This document shows positions 6,014 through 14,060 of a DNA stretch of 16,399 nt, one piece after another; position 1 is the first letter of the stretch, and each line of letters starts with the position of its first letter. Origin of the DNA: Euryarchaeota archaeon UBA501 (GTDB taxonomy: Archaea > Thermoplasmatota > Poseidoniia > Poseidoniales > Thalassarchaeaceae); contig DAVT01000088.1 of assembly GCA_002505685.1 (NCBI GenBank), positions 3,071-19,469 on the forward strand. The letters are read 5' to 3'. A program made the translations under genes and the position numbers. Below the pieces are notes generated by a model that saw only the letters and a list, made by a program, of their open reading frames with translations, ran no database searches and was not told the DNA's origin.

Positions 6014-8296
6014 TCAAATCACCCCCCAAAGAATTCCGACGAAAATTAGCATCCCAATTGCAGTCATCAGCAGATAATCGCTTGCGCGCCCTGTTGTGAA
6101 TTGTCGCAACCAAGTGCTAATCCACTGCGAACCACGTTCTATTCCTTTGATGACACCGTCTACCCAATTCTTGTCAATCCATGCAGATATGTTCGCCAAT
6201 GGTAGCAATGTCTTGGAGATCATCCACTCATAGGCATCATCAATGTACAATCGGTTGTGAAGGGCTGTGGCAAATCCGCCCTCTGCAAGTTCGCTGACAT
6301 CGGTCTTACCGGCTTTGCCTGAGAGATTGACGAGCCATCCAACCATAGGGGTTGCAACCTCACCTTCTTTCAATTTGCCACCATGTAGTCGGGCTGCAAT
6401 AAATGGTCCCAAACAAGACGACAGGAGGATGGCGGTCCAACCAACAACCTTCAGAGTGTTGTCTTCGGGGAGGAATGCGTGCTCCAGCTCGTACAGGATT
6501 GCATCGACAGGATGCTTTAGCAGATCGGTCATGAAATGGGCATCATCGGGCTTGGCCAACCACTTGACGAAATGGCCGCATGCGAGGATGAACCCACTGA
6601 ATGCCGTAACGATTGAAAGTGTGATGAGTGGGGTCTTAATCCACTGTGTATCTTCATGCACGTGGTCTACAACTTCGGTCTTCGGTGCACCAGCGAATGT
6701 CATGAACCACATTCTCGACATGTAAAATCCGGTCATTCCAGCCGTTGCCAATACAAGCAAGGCAGGGAATAGAATCATCTCTCCACCCTTGAGGTAAACG
6801 TTCCATGCTTGTCCGACGATACCCTCTTTTGACCAGAATCCACCGATCAATGGGATACCGATGATAGACATTGAACCAAGCATCATGGCAGTACTTGTCA
6901 CCGGCATCTTGCTGGCAAGGCCACCCATGTTTCGCATGTCTTGCGGATCAAAGTGGTGGTGGTCTCCTTCATCGCCATCTCCATGCGCGTGCTCGTGCGC
7001 GTGGTGCATCTCATGGATGACCGAGCCGGATGACATGAACAACATGGCCTTGGCCATGGCGTGGTTGAATAGATGGAACAGGGCGGCGCCAAAGGCGAGA
7101 ATTGCGTACTTCTCATAACCCTCGTTGGCAAACCAACAGGCTGCCCCCAATCCGGTGAAGATGTAAGCCAATTGGCTCATTGTAGAATAAGCCAAAACGC
7201 GCTTGATGTCATTGGCAACAAACGCAATGAATGCTGCCATGAATGCAGTGATTCCACCGATCCAAGCGATGAGCATTGCAACATCTGACAAGGCGCCTTC
7301 AAAGCTGGCTTCACTGAAGATGGGGAACATTCGAGCGACGAGATACAGACCTGCATTAACCATGGTTGCAGCGTGAATGAGTGCGGATACTGGTGTTGGA
7401 CCCTCCATAGCATCAGGCAGCCAAACGTGAAGGGGGAATTGGGCTGATTTACCAACACATCCGATGAACATCAAAATCAACGGCCATTGTAGGTCCGAAC
7501 CTTGGATAGTTCCCCCTAAGGTTGGGTCACCAAAGATGACTGCGAACTCAAGACTGTGATACAAGTCGTATAGCATGAATAGACCAACCATGAGGAATAC
7601 GTCACCTACACGCGTGGTCAAGAACGCCTTCTTTGCTGCGGCTGCTGCGCTCGGCTTTTCCCAATAGAAGCCGATGAGTAAGTATGAGCAAAGTCCCATG
7701 ATTTCCCAGAAGATGAACAGCCAGAGGAAGCTGTCCGCGAGAACCATACCGAACATTCCCATGCTGAACAATACAAATTCAGCAAAGAAGCGGTGGTTGC
7801 GATCTTCGTTCTGGTGATCTGTTGTCATGTATCCGATGGCGAACCAACAGATGAGGAAACACAGGAAGGCTGCAACAAACAGAACGGTGAGTGATACACT
7901 GTCTATCCACAATCCAAAACTGAGGGTTGAGGTTACCCACTCTCCGTTGGCCCCTAGAACTTCAAAGTGAATCCAATCAAGGATGATTCCTTGGGCGCCA
8001 AAATCTGCGTGATGAACCAAGAACTCAACGATGAGCCAAACGGTCAAGGATAGTGTAATCATCAACCCTGCAAGAGCGACGATTCCGCCTTCCTTGAGTT
8101 GATCCTTCCACCAATCTTCTCCTTTGTTCATTTGACCAATGATGAGAATGGCAGGGAAAATCAATAGAGGTACTGCGACAATCAAGAATGCACTTTCTAT
8201 GGCTTCAAAGCCCATGAACATTCGAATCCCGGGGAACGAAACCATCGCCAAAACCGGTAGGAGTAGGTTCCATTCTGCTTTGCTATGTCCCCCCAT
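6014..8296 (-). CDS. nuoL: Complex I subunit NuoL (distal proton pump with lateral helix)
   Basis: This 760-residue polytopic protein is the distal antiporter-like subunit of complex I, whose C-terminal amphipathic helix runs along the membrane arm. Diagnostic motifs are Glu198 in LFIFWEIMGLCSYLLIGFYW, Lys283 in GKSAQFPLHVWLPDAMEGPT, the broken helix TPVSALIHAATMVNAGLYLV, and AYSTMSQLAYIFTGLG. It is about 150 residues longer than E. coli NuoL. Part of this is a histidine-rich loop at about 427-450 (HEMHHAHEHAHGDGDEGDHH), just before the conserved DMRNMGGL. More length lies in the C-terminal lateral-helix region, which ends with a final membrane helix (DYLLMTAIGMLIFVGILWGV). ATG 8296 follows GGGGGG; a second ATG at 8300-8298 is out of frame. 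The gene lies 11 bases after nuoK. Confidence 0.96.
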   Translation of the reverse strand: MGGHSKAEWNLLLPVLAMVSFPGIRMFMGFEAIESAFLIVAVPLLIFPAILIIGQMNKGEDWWKDQLKEGGIVALAGLMITLSLTVWLIVEFLVHHADFGAQGIILDWIHFEVLGANGEWVTSTLSFGLWIDSVSLTVLFVAAFLCFLICWFAIGYMTTDHQNEDRNHRFFAEFVLFSMGMFGMVLADSFLWLFIFWEIMGLCSYLLIGFYWEKPSAAAAAKKAFLTTRVGDVFLMVGLFMLYDLYHSLEFAVIFGDPTLGGTIQGSDLQWPLILMFIGCVGKSAQFPLHVWLPDAMEGPTPVSALIHAATMVNAGLYLVARMFPIFSEASFEGALSDVAMLIAWIGGITAFMAAFIAFVANDIKRVLAYSTMSQLAYIFTGLGAACWFANEGYEKYAILAFGAALFHLFNHAMAKAMLFMSSGSVIHEMHHAHEHAHGDGDEGDHHHFDPQDMRNMGGLASKMPVTSTAMMLGSMSIIGIPLIGGFWSKEGIVGQAWNVYLKGGEMILFPALLVLATAGMTGFYMSRMWFMTFAGAPKTEVVDHVHEDTQWIKTPLITLSIVTAFSGFILACGHFVKWLAKPDDAHFMTDLLKHPVDAILYELEHAFLPEDNTLKVVGWTAILLSSCLGPFIAARLHGGKLKEGEVATPMVGWLVNLSGKAGKTDVSELAEGGFATALHNRLYIDDAYEWMISKTLLPLANISAWIDKNWVDGVIKGIERGSQWISTWLRQFTTGRASDYLLMTAIGMLIFVGILWGVI

Positions 8297-8307
8297 ACAT
8301 GTCCCCC

Positions 8308-8610
8308 CTAATGCTTGAGCAGCGTAACCTCATCCAATGAAATCGTTCCACGCTTGCTATATAGCGCCAAGAATATCGCCAAACCTACTGCCACTTCAGC
8401 TGCAGCAATTGCTATGGCAATGGATGTGTAAACCCAACCATCGATATCGCTGTAGTGCATTGCACCGGCAACAAAGTTCAGGTTGACTGCATTGAGCATG
8501 ATTTCGATGCACATCAGAACAATGATGGCATTCTTGCGAGTGAATACCCCAATCAATCCGATACAGAACAGGAATGCACCCAATCCAGCAACCCAGGTCG
8601 GTTCAATCAT
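8308..8610 (-). CDS. nuoK: Complex I subunit NuoK
   Basis: This 100-residue protein has three predicted membrane helices and forms part of the proton path linking the quinone module to the pumps. Both conserved membrane glutamates occur at the positions known from E. coli NuoK: Glu36 in LMCIEIMLNAVNLNF and Glu72 in IAIAAAEVAVGLAIF. Length matches the family (about 100). Start ATG 8610 overlaps the nuoJ2 stop (ATGA) and follows a full GGAGGTGA site. It has clear operon context between nuoJ2 and nuoL. Confidence 0.96.
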   Translation of the reverse strand: MIEPTWVAGLGAFLFCIGLIGVFTRKNAIIVLMCIEIMLNAVNLNFVAGAMHYSDIDGWVYTSIAIAIAAAEVAVGLAIFLALYSKRGTISLDEVTLLKH

Positions 8611-8879
8611 TCTTCTTCACCTCCGTGAAGTTCCCACATCAAGTTGATTTCGCGCTCATCACGAACCAAGTATGCTGCACCCGCCATGGCCATGGTCAAT
8701 AGAGCGCCGAGTACAACCAATGTGAATGCCCAGTCATCGAGAACTGCGATTGAAAAGTCAAGTGTCGTCAATTCACCTGTGGATCCTGTACCCCAATTGG
8801 CAGAATCCATGAGAACTGCTAGCAACAGACCGAGCATCCCAATGATGCCCAATCGAGCGAATGTACTCATCAGCCTCAT
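8607..8879 (-). CDS. nuoJ2: Complex I subunit NuoJ, C-terminal half (NuoJ2)
   Basis: This 90-residue membrane protein has two predicted helices (about 8-25 and 50-70) separated by a polar stretch, and the ending EREINLMWELHGGEEE. It sits exactly where the C-terminal half of NuoJ would lie. The preceding gene contains the N-terminal three helices and the conserved central motif. Separate nuoJ1 and nuoJ2 genes are known in haloarchaea, so a natural gene split is more likely than a frameshift. A proper ribosome-binding site (GGAGGA, spacer about 6) and an ATGA overlap with nuoJ1 support independent translation. The first ATG (8879) is chosen because it forms that overlap; Met4 is an alternative. 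Confidence 0.85.
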   Translation of the reverse strand: MRLMSTFARLGIIGMLGLLLAVLMDSANWGTGSTGELTTLDFSIAVLDDWAFTLVVLGALLTMAMAGAAYLVRDEREINLMWELHGGEEE

Positions 8880-9190
8880 TCGAAATCCTCCTCCATTATC
8901 TGTCGACGTGAAAGCATCACACCGAATGCAAAGACGAGCATAACGCTACCAAGATAAACCAAAATTTGGATCGCAGCCAACATCTCAGCGTTGGCCATTA
9001 GGAATACTCCTGCGACTGCAAAGAAACACATGATGAGGGCAAGCATGGAGTGCGCGACCCGCTTTGAGTAAACTGTACCAAGGGCTCCACCAATTGCAAT
9101 AATTGAAAGGATTCCAAATGATATTCCTTCGACCGAGCCGAAAATATCCCCAATTGGATCCATGATGAAGCCTGGCAGTTCCACGTTCAT
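8876..9190 (-). CDS. nuoJ1: Complex I subunit NuoJ, N-terminal half (NuoJ1)
   Basis: This 104-residue membrane protein has three predicted helices. The third, AEMLAAIQILVYLGSVMLVF (about 69-88), is the conserved NuoJ helix with the pi-bulge/gating region that couples quinone chemistry to pumping. The protein stops soon after (SRRQIMEEDFE), whereas full NuoJ continues for two more helices, which are supplied by the next gene. A longer reading frame reaches back to 9325, but residues upstream of Met at 9190 lie over nuoI coding sequence and look like noise. ATG 9190 overlaps the nuoI stop (ATGA). GGAGG is only 1 base before this ATG, so initiation at Met10 is possible. Confidence 0.93.
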   Translation of the reverse strand: MNVELPGFIMDPIGDIFGSVEGISFGILSIIAIGGALGTVYSKRVAHSMLALIMCFFAVAGVFLMANAEMLAAIQILVYLGSVMLVFAFGVMLSRRQIMEEDFE

Positions 9191-10179
9191 GCCTCCGAGC
9201 CCGCAGCCTTCGCGGCTGCTTTTTCTGCCTTCTTTCGAGCTTGATTGGCACGCTTGGCCAGTTCTCGATCTACTGCTTCTGCGTGTTGAACAGGTAGTAC
9301 TCGTGTTCTGTCCGCATCGAACCAAAGGTCTTCACGTGTAAATCCAGACATGCCATCATACTCATTGGTCATGAAGAATGAGTTGAATGGACATGATTCC
9401 ATGCAAAGGCCACAGAACATACACCGACCGATGTCGATTCTTCCTGAGACAATGTCTACCTCTGCGCCTACCAATTCTCCAGAAGATACGTCTTCTGTAG
9501 TTCCCGATGCATTCCATCGAACACTCACTGTGTCTCCTGAAAGGTTGATGACTTCACCAAATTCGTATTCTTCAGGTGGAGCCTCGTGCGAGATAGAAAG
9601 TTCGAAATTTTCAGCGGCTTCCTTGCTGCCTTCAATTCTTCGAGCGGCGAGACCACCCACTTCAAGTTCGACTCCGAATCCATGGTTTTCATCACCTTCT
9701 TCCGCCAAATCAAGAACGTTGACCCGAGTTTCAGTTTCCATGTGAAGACAGTCATTAGGACAAATGCGTACACAGGCCTTGCAAGCGGTACAAGTTTCCC
9801 AGATGACACCAATTCGACCGTTGTAGTTACCTGGGACGAATAGCCAAGGTTCCATCTCTTCCAGTCTCTCGTATGGATACATCACGGTAACTGGGCGCTC
9901 GAAATGCGGGAATAGTTCAGTCGTTTCCCGATCCGGAGCATAGGTTTGCTCACTCAATGATGCGTAGCGGGCTCGATCAAATTCATCCATACTCGCCAAT
10001 TTTTCTTCATCCCAAAGTTTGGTTTCTTGACCGTGGTAGGCCTTGCTGGTCCCATGGGCTTGAAGGAATTTCGAGCGACCGATAATCGGTAGAGTTCGAA
10101 GTGCTGCTTTCAGTGTAATCCACATTGGTCGGACTACCAAATTCCGGAAATTCGGAGTTGCATGCTTGTGGTATGCCAT
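9187..10179 (-). CDS. nuoI: Complex I subunit NuoI, two [4Fe-4S] ferredoxin, with large insertions
   Basis: This 330-residue protein is the TYKY-type subunit that carries electrons through clusters N6a/N6b toward N2 in NuoB. The two motifs are CTACKACVRICPNDC (Cys130, 133, 136, 140) and CMFCGLCMESCP (Cys253, 256, 259, 263), with matching downstream NSFF. An amphipathic N-terminal segment (about 10-31, NLVVRPMWITLKAALRTLP) fits the helix that anchors NuoI to NuoH. E. coli NuoI is 180 residues with 28 residues between motifs; here there are 112. The insert includes a beta-rich KOW/SH3-like stretch, FGEVINLSGDTVSVRWNASG. About 70 extra residues also precede the first motif, and the tail is Ala/Lys rich. 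Start choice: GTG 10188 lies within the ribosome-binding site and overlaps the nuoH stop. ATG 10179 is 5 bases after GGAGTGA and is preferred. Confidence 0.94.
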   Translation of the reverse strand: MAYHKHATPNFRNLVVRPMWITLKAALRTLPIIGRSKFLQAHGTSKAYHGQETKLWDEEKLASMDEFDRARYASLSEQTYAPDRETTELFPHFERPVTVMYPYERLEEMEPWLFVPGNYNGRIGVIWETCTACKACVRICPNDCLHMETETRVNVLDLAEEGDENHGFGVELEVGGLAARRIEGSKEAAENFELSISHEAPPEEYEFGEVINLSGDTVSVRWNASGTTEDVSSGELVGAEVDIVSGRIDIGRCMFCGLCMESCPFNSFFMTNEYDGMSGFTREDLWFDADRTRVLPVQHAEAVDRELAKRANQARKKAEKAAAKAAGSEA

Positions 10180-10184
10180 TGTTA

Positions 10185-11633
10185 TCACTCCCTGTGTTGG
10201 CCTGGACCGGCCACGTCTACGGTTTGCACACTGAACGGCCGTATTTGGGCCTCCAGTGCTTCTGGATCTTCATCGATTGAAAGTAGGATAAACAGCGCGA
10301 GGCTGATCGAAGTAATCAGAATTGGAATCAGGATTGGCCACTCTCCATTGATACCATCATACACCCATAGGCGTAGAATTGCTGCAATGGCGAGGTTGAC
10401 TAGGCTTAGCGGTAGCAACCAGCGCCATCCAAATTCCAAAATTTGGTCTGTACGTACTCGGTGTAGAGCCGCACGGAACCATACGAAGAAGATGAACATA
10501 AACCAAGATTTCAGCAATACCCAAGCGATGTGTGGGACATAACTGATGTATGGAATTGTGTCTTCAAATGGCGCTTCCCATCCACCAAGGAAGAAGTGTG
10601 CAAAGAGAAGGCAAGCGGCGTAGGTTCGCAAATACTCAGCTGCGAACATCAAACCCCAGCGCATTCCGCCGTACTCTGTCCACCATCCTTCGACCAATTC
10701 AGCCTCAGCCTCGGGCATATCGAACGGTATGCGTTCAACCTCGGCAACCATGACGACAATGAACAACACTGCTCCTAGAGGCATTAGGAATACATTCCAT
10801 ACGCCACTGTCTGCTTGGAACTCAATCACTTCAATCAAATTGAATGAGCCTGAAATTACAACCACACTGAGAACGGTGACCAAGAGGGGGATTTCGTAGG
10901 CCGTAAGTTGGGCTGCGGAGCGAATTCCTCCAAGCAGTGTGTACTTGTTGTTTGAAGACCAACCAGCAAAGAATACACCCAGTGGTGCAACACTGAACAC
11001 GGCCATCAAGAACAAAATCGACATCTCAGCATTATTCGAATAATAGTGAGGACCCAATGGGATGAATGTAAAGCACATCACAGTGGTTGCAATGATGAGG
11101 AATGGAGCGATTTCAAACACATACCGATCTGCCTTTTCTGGAACCATGTGCTCCTTGGTCAGGAATTTCATTCCATCAGCGACGTTTTGGAAGAAACCCG
11201 GAAGCAACCACCAAACGCCGTGCCATGAACGATTGTTCACACGAGATACGACTTCTAATTCGTGGTCGTTTCCTGCCAAATCATTCAGTGCTCGATTGAG
11301 CATACCAACTGGAGCACCTGTTCCAAACGGTAACTGATTCCACCATTCCCCTGCTGTGACGCCATTCTCACCGATCCAAAGGCTACGAAGTGATGTTCTC
11401 GCACCGCGTCGATCCATGAAGCGTCCGAGGAGTTTTCGCTCCATCCAAAGAAGTACAGGTAGCGTACCCATAATCCCACTGAAGGCAAGAACTGCCATGA
11501 GGAATTCAGTCAAGAATACTGAGGTGCTATCGGTGTATTCCCAGTGACGGGACATGCCTACGGTATTCTCTGCGATGAAGTCCGTAGCGGCGTGAACCCA
11601 ACCGCGAATATCGAGAACATCTTCTGTCGCCAT
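10185..11633 (-). CDS. nuoH: Complex I subunit NuoH, quinone-channel subunit with an insertion
   Basis: This 482-residue membrane protein forms the quinone tunnel with NuoB and NuoD. Recognisable family segments are MERKLLGRFMDRRGARTS (64-81), GWSSNNKYTLLGGIRSAAQL (224-243), ERIPFDMPEAEAELVEGWWT (300-319) with the acidic loop facing the quinone cavity, and RVRTDQILEFGWRWLLPLSL (392-411). Family members are usually 320-420 residues. Here about 60 residues (about 85-147) separate ERKLLG from FFQNVADGMKFLTKEHMVP, where E. coli has a short loop. A hydrophilic N-terminal region of about 38 residues and a C-terminal tail of about 30 are also long. ATG 11633 is chosen because AGGTGA precedes it with a 4-base spacer and the nuoD stop lies in that spacer. 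The longer frame from 11711 overlaps nuoD and is not supported. Confidence 0.95.
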   Translation of the reverse strand: MATEDVLDIRGWVHAATDFIAENTVGMSRHWEYTDSTSVFLTEFLMAVLAFSGIMGTLPVLLWMERKLLGRFMDRRGARTSLRSLWIGENGVTAGEWWNQLPFGTGAPVGMLNRALNDLAGNDHELEVVSRVNNRSWHGVWWLLPGFFQNVADGMKFLTKEHMVPEKADRYVFEIAPFLIIATTVMCFTFIPLGPHYYSNNAEMSILFLMAVFSVAPLGVFFAGWSSNNKYTLLGGIRSAAQLTAYEIPLLVTVLSVVVISGSFNLIEVIEFQADSGVWNVFLMPLGAVLFIVVMVAEVERIPFDMPEAEAELVEGWWTEYGGMRWGLMFAAEYLRTYAACLLFAHFFLGGWEAPFEDTIPYISYVPHIAWVLLKSWFMFIFFVWFRAALHRVRTDQILEFGWRWLLPLSLVNLAIAAILRLWVYDGINGEWPILIPILITSISLALFILLSIDEDPEALEAQIRPFSVQTVDVAGPGQHRE

Positions 11634-11637
11634 TGAA

Positions 11638-12789
11638 TCACCTGTCTGTCTCACCGATACATGGGTCAAATGAGCCCATGATGGCTGGAATATCTGCAAT
11701 CTTGTACCCAATCATACACTTGCTAGCATATGGAATTGTGATGAACATCGGGCTGCGAATGGACATACGGTATGGGTGCTTACCACGTTCTGCACCGCCA
11801 CCGGCAAGATAGAACATTGACTCACCACGGCTATCCTCAAAGTGATGGAATCCTGTTTGTCCTTCTGCTGCTCTCGCGGGAGCTTTACCCCAGATGTTCT
11901 CAGCGAAGATTTTGTCATCTTCCTTAGAATAGTGTGTATCTGCGCCACCAGGGAAGTGGTCAAATGCATCGAGAATCATCAAAGCGCTCTGCCGCATTTC
12001 TTCCACACGGACACGGTATCGATCATAGCAATCACTGCCTTTGATTGATGATCTTTCTACGGCGGGTTCCCAATCCAATTCGTCGTAAACTGAGTACGGA
12101 TGCGCCCATCGAACGTCGTAGTTGTGTCCCGCTGCGCGAACGTTGGGTCCACTGACTCCGTGGTTGATCATCTCCTCTGCCTTAGCGTATCCAACACCTT
12201 GTGTGCGAACGAGAAAAATTGTGCTCTCATCAAGAATTGCTTCGTATTCCTGAATACGCTCAAGGAATAGTTTGAGTTTGGCTTTGCAACGAAGTGCGAA
12301 TCCGATTGGCAAGTCACGCTTGACACCACCAACCCTTGGGAAATTGTAATGCATTCGAGAGCCTCCCAATTCCTGAAGTAAATCCATCATCATCTCTCTT
12401 TCACGTAAACACCAGACCATACCAGTGAGGTTTCCAACGTCCGGACAGTAAGCCCCCAACCACATTAGGTGACTTGCAATACGCTGCAATTCGACTGCTA
12501 CCATTCGAATGTATTCTGCACGCTCAGGAACTTCGACCTCAAGCAAATCTTCAGCAGCGTAGATGTAAGCATGTGACCAAGTGTTTGCACTCGCGTAGCA
12601 CAATCGGTCACAGTAAGTCGTAATCTGCGTGAAATCTCGAGCCTCGCAAATTTTCTCTACACCCCTGTGAATGTATCCCAAATCTGGTTCAGTATCGACA
12701 ACTGTTTCACCATCGACCTTGACCTTGAGAGTCCAAAGGCCGTGAGTCATGGGGTGTTGAGGTCCCATTGAAATCCACATTTCTGCCAT
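11638..12789 (-). CDS. nuoD: Complex I subunit NuoD (49 kDa, quinone-binding)
   Basis: This 383-residue cytoplasmic subunit is related to the large subunit of NiFe hydrogenases and builds the quinone headgroup site with NuoB and NuoH. SMGPQHPMTHGLW (7-19) contains His16, corresponding to the quinone-binding His38 of Thermus Nqo4. DRLCYASANTW contains Tyr65, corresponding to Tyr87. The C terminus GYKIADIPAIMGSFDPCIGE is the conserved family ending. The NiFe-ligating cysteines of hydrogenases are absent, as expected. NuoC and NuoD are separate here, not fused. ATG 12789 shares one base with the nuoC stop (TAATG) and follows GGGTGA with a 4-base spacer. Confidence 0.97.
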   Translation of the reverse strand: MAEMWISMGPQHPMTHGLWTLKVKVDGETVVDTEPDLGYIHRGVEKICEARDFTQITTYCDRLCYASANTWSHAYIYAAEDLLEVEVPERAEYIRMVAVELQRIASHLMWLGAYCPDVGNLTGMVWCLREREMMMDLLQELGGSRMHYNFPRVGGVKRDLPIGFALRCKAKLKLFLERIQEYEAILDESTIFLVRTQGVGYAKAEEMINHGVSGPNVRAAGHNYDVRWAHPYSVYDELDWEPAVERSSIKGSDCYDRYRVRVEEMRQSALMILDAFDHFPGGADTHYSKEDDKIFAENIWGKAPARAAEGQTGFHHFEDSRGESMFYLAGGGAERGKHPYRMSIRSPMFITIPYASKCMIGYKIADIPAIMGSFDPCIGETDR

Positions 12790-13448
12790 TACTTCACCCT
12801 CCCTGAATCCTCGGGCTTGCGGCCGAATCCTTGCGCGTCATCATACATTTCATTGAAATCGTGATAGCGCAACTTGTGTTGTTTTTGCAATGGATGATAT
12901 CCAGTAGGAGAATCATGAGGGAGGAGAACGCGACGCATCCCATCGTGTCCATCAAAATCGATGCCGACCAAATCCCAAGTTTCCTTCTCATTCCAATCTG
13001 CGCCAACCCAAATGTCGGCAACACTCGGAACAGAGGGTGTTCGGGTATCTGGAAGTGTCATTGAAATTTCAAATTCCAATGGAGTCTCCTTGACTGATAG
13101 GGAAGCAATGTCAACTTTAGTTTCATGAACTCGCTTGTCAATAATCCTTGGATTGTATACTCCTGTGCGCATGAGGTGGACGACGACCTGCCAAGTAGCC
13201 TCTGCATTTTCTGGCCAATGAATTCCAGTAATCATGGAACAATAATCTACACCCTTTGATTTCTTGAGCCATTTCGCTAGGTTTCTCCATTCATCGGCCA
13301 CAACTTCGATGTAGACATAGGCGTTCTTTCGGCGACCCCCTGTATGATGGCGGATTTCTACCTGAACGGAATCTCCGAAGTCGGTGATGTCGGTCAAGAT
13401 GTCTTCAGCAGCAGCATGGGCTTGCTCTGCACTGACTTCCTTTGCCAT
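12789..13448 (-). CDS. nuoC: Complex I subunit NuoC (30 kDa)
   Basis: This 219-residue soluble subunit of the connecting module has no cofactor and is a structural partner of NuoD. The family signature is ADWNEKETWDLVGIDFDGHD (152-171), followed by MRRVLLPHDSPTGYHPLQK. The N-terminal alpha/beta domain contains WLKKSKGVDYCSMITGIHW, typical of the 30 kDa family. Length is normal for a stand-alone NuoC. It lies 9 bases after nuoB. ATG 13448 is preceded by GAGGG with a 6-base spacer, which is weaker than other sites in the operon. Confidence 0.96.
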   Translation of the reverse strand: MAKEVSAEQAHAAAEDILTDITDFGDSVQVEIRHHTGGRRKNAYVYIEVVADEWRNLAKWLKKSKGVDYCSMITGIHWPENAEATWQVVVHLMRTGVYNPRIIDKRVHETKVDIASLSVKETPLEFEISMTLPDTRTPSVPSVADIWVGADWNEKETWDLVGIDFDGHDGMRRVLLPHDSPTGYHPLQKQHKLRYHDFNEMYDDAQGFGRKPEDSGRVK

Positions 13449-13457
13449 TTCAATCCC

Positions 13458-14051
13458 TCAATCATCCGCGACGATAATCGGTGCGCCACGGGCTTCAGTC
13501 TCCTCACTCGGTACGGCACCGATGCGGATAATTTTCTCACGCAACTTGCCGAAGCCGTCGATTAACGCCTCGGGTCGTGGTGGACAACCTGGAATATACA
13601 CATCGACTGGAATTACTGTGTCGACGCCCTCCAAGATGTTGTAGGACTGGAAGTAAGGGCCGCCCGAAATAGCGCATTCACCCATGGCGATACACCACTT
13701 GGGTTCGGGCATCTGTTCCCATAGACGGACGATTGGGTCTGCGAATTTCTTTGAAATTGGTCCGTTGACGAGAAGAACATCACACTGGCGAGGACTGCTT
13801 CGGAAAACGACTCCAAAACTTTCTGCATCGAATCTTGGGGCACCGGCAGCGGCCATCTCTAGCGCGCAGCACTTGATACCAAGATGCAAGGGGAACAGGG
13901 ATTTCCGCTGAGCCCAATTGAAAAATCGGCCTCCCAATACGCCGATGAAATCCTTCATCCGGCTGGCTTCAAGTGCCTTGTCATTGAGGTCTCCAATCAT
14001 ATCGAGAAGACCTCGGCTGCTAAATGCGGTGTAATTCTGTCCTTCGTCCAT
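13458..14051 (-). CDS. nuoB: Complex I subunit NuoB (PSST), cluster N2
   Basis: This 197-residue protein holds the terminal [4Fe-4S] cluster N2, which donates electrons to quinone. The four ligands are visible: Cys61 and Cys62 in GIKCCALEM, Cys126 in MGECAISGGPYF, and Cys156 in IPGCPPRPEAL. RFFNWAQRKSLFPLHLG before the CC pair matches the region that contacts NuoH and the quinone. Length is near the family norm with a short acidic C-terminal extension. ATG 14051 follows GAGGTGA with a 4-base spacer and lies 9 bases after the nuoA stop. Confidence 0.97.
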   Translation of the reverse strand: MDEGQNYTAFSSRGLLDMIGDLNDKALEASRMKDFIGVLGGRFFNWAQRKSLFPLHLGIKCCALEMAAAGAPRFDAESFGVVFRSSPRQCDVLLVNGPISKKFADPIVRLWEQMPEPKWCIAMGECAISGGPYFQSYNILEGVDTVIPVDVYIPGCPPRPEALIDGFGKLREKIIRIGAVPSEETEARGAPIIVADD

Positions 14052-14060
14052 AATCTCACC

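Noticed and set aside
6267..6725. Plus-strand open frame of 152 codons antisense to nuoL
   Set aside because: It is antisense to the nuoL C-terminal region, with no ribosome-binding site or recognisable motif.
8876..8879. nuoJ split as a sequencing frameshift
   Set aside because: The second half has its own ribosome-binding site and ATGA overlap, and split nuoJ genes are known in haloarchaea.
9191..9325. Upstream extension of the nuoJ1 frame
   Set aside because: The 45 extra residues are Ser/Arg/Cys-rich noise overlapping nuoI; ATG 9190 forms the standard ATGA overlap.
11634..11711. Upstream extension of the nuoH frame into nuoD
   Set aside because: ATG 11633 has a well-placed AGGTGA site; the extension overlaps the conserved end of nuoD.
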